A DNA stretch of 5,137 nucleotides. Source: Nitrososphaerota archaeon. GTDB lineage: Archaea; Thermoproteota; Nitrososphaeria; Nitrososphaerales; Nitrosopumilaceae. The position numbers were made by a program, and so were the translations under genes. The notes below the pieces were generated by a model. The model saw only the letters and a program-made list of their open reading frames with translations. It had not been told where the DNA came from and did no database searches. Below, piece by piece: positions 5,022 to 5,137 of this stretch (the stretch's first letter is position 1; each line of letters opens with the position of its first letter). The DNA lies in the NCBI GenBank assembly GCA_016200035.1, contig JACQFM010000155.1, positions 1 through 5,137 on the forward strand, read 5' to 3'.

Positions 5022-5119
5022 ACAAAGGGGACCTAAAATAAGACCATGATGGTATCCTACTCGCATCGCGTCAGAGTAAATGCTCATAAGGAGTATTATT
5101 CTTGTTTTGTTTTGTTTTC
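5022..5119 (+). other. Short stretch of consecutive inverted repeats ending in a T-rich tail (possible small RNA)
   Basis: Three small stem-forming repeats follow closely: ACCA-TGA-TGGT (5043-5053), TACTC/GAGTA with an 11-nt loop (5058-5078), and AATGCTC-ATAAG-GAGTATT (5079-5097, seven pairs as RNA including one G-U). The last is followed directly by ATTCTTGTTTTGTTTTGTTTT. A structured RNA with its own terminator would look like this. The stems are short, the promoter is not obvious (AATTAATA at 4993-5000 at best), and the region may instead be the 3' end of a minus-strand gene. Confidence 0.2.
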
Positions 5120-5137
5120 GCCTGATTTTTCCTTTCG
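5096..5137 (-). CDS. Possible C-terminal end of a convergent gene
   Basis: On the minus strand the window edge reads RKEKSGENKTKQE and then TAA at 5096-5098. A Lys/Glu-rich hydrophilic tail is a common C-terminus, and a convergent gene would fit the T-rich spacer after the secreted protein gene. Only 13 codons are visible, so chance cannot be excluded, and the opposite strand can be read as the T-rich tail of a hairpin. Confidence 0.3.
   Translation of the reverse strand, partial: RKEKSGENKTKQE

Noticed and set aside
5046..5137. Plus-strand ATG-ATG frame open to the window edge (MMVSYSHRVRVNA...)
   Set aside because: Only 30 codons are visible, there is no well-spaced ribosome-binding site or convincing TATA box, and it crosses the inverted repeats; kept out as unsupported.
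1..5137. CRISPR array, prompted by the Csa3-like regulator
   Set aside because: No regularly spaced direct repeats of about 24-37 nt are visible anywhere in the window and no cas gene is present.

Overview
The window most likely comes from an ammonia-oxidising archaeon (Thaumarchaeota/Nitrososphaeria). The evidence is moderate AT-richness, TATA boxes about 25-28 nt upstream of start codons (suggesting leaderless mRNAs), frequent TTG/GTG starts, very small zinc-finger proteins, a DUF3179 protein, a stand-alone CARF-HTH regulator, and a secreted two-repeat protein of a type I associate with this group. The genus cannot be fixed from the sequence. There is no rRNA, tRNA, CRISPR array, insertion sequence or phage gene.

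Layout. Positions 1-1409, minus strand: a two-gene unit made of a membrane-anchored DUF3179 protein and, 4 nt downstream, a membrane protein cut by the window start. Positions 1467-2120, plus strand: a CARF-HTH regulator transcribed divergently from DUF3179, with a 57-nt shared promoter region. Positions 2139-3095, minus strand: a methionine-rich membrane protein with a C-terminal C2HC zinc-finger-like tail, followed with zero spacing and in the same frame by a thioredoxin that starts at TTG. Positions 3195-3559, minus strand: two tiny zinc-binding proteins, a canonical C2H2 finger (61 aa) and a zinc ribbon (58 aa). The zinc ribbon is hidden under a longer spurious frame. Positions 3710-4957, plus strand: a secreted 415-aa protein with an internal duplication. 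Positions 4958-5137: T-rich termination signals, a stretch of consecutive small inverted repeats, and possibly the C-terminus of a minus-strand gene.

Common thread. Several products carry Cys pairs or Met-rich segments (CPLC in DUF3179, CGPC in thioredoxin, CxxC in three zinc-finger-like modules, 25 Met in the 200-aa membrane protein). Three promoter regions carry versions of a GTTCAA-type palindrome (best copy TTGAAC-A-GTTCAA), one of them directly between DUF3179 and the CARF-HTH gene. A coordinated thiol/metal-handling regulon is a reasonable inference, but the sequence does not prove it.
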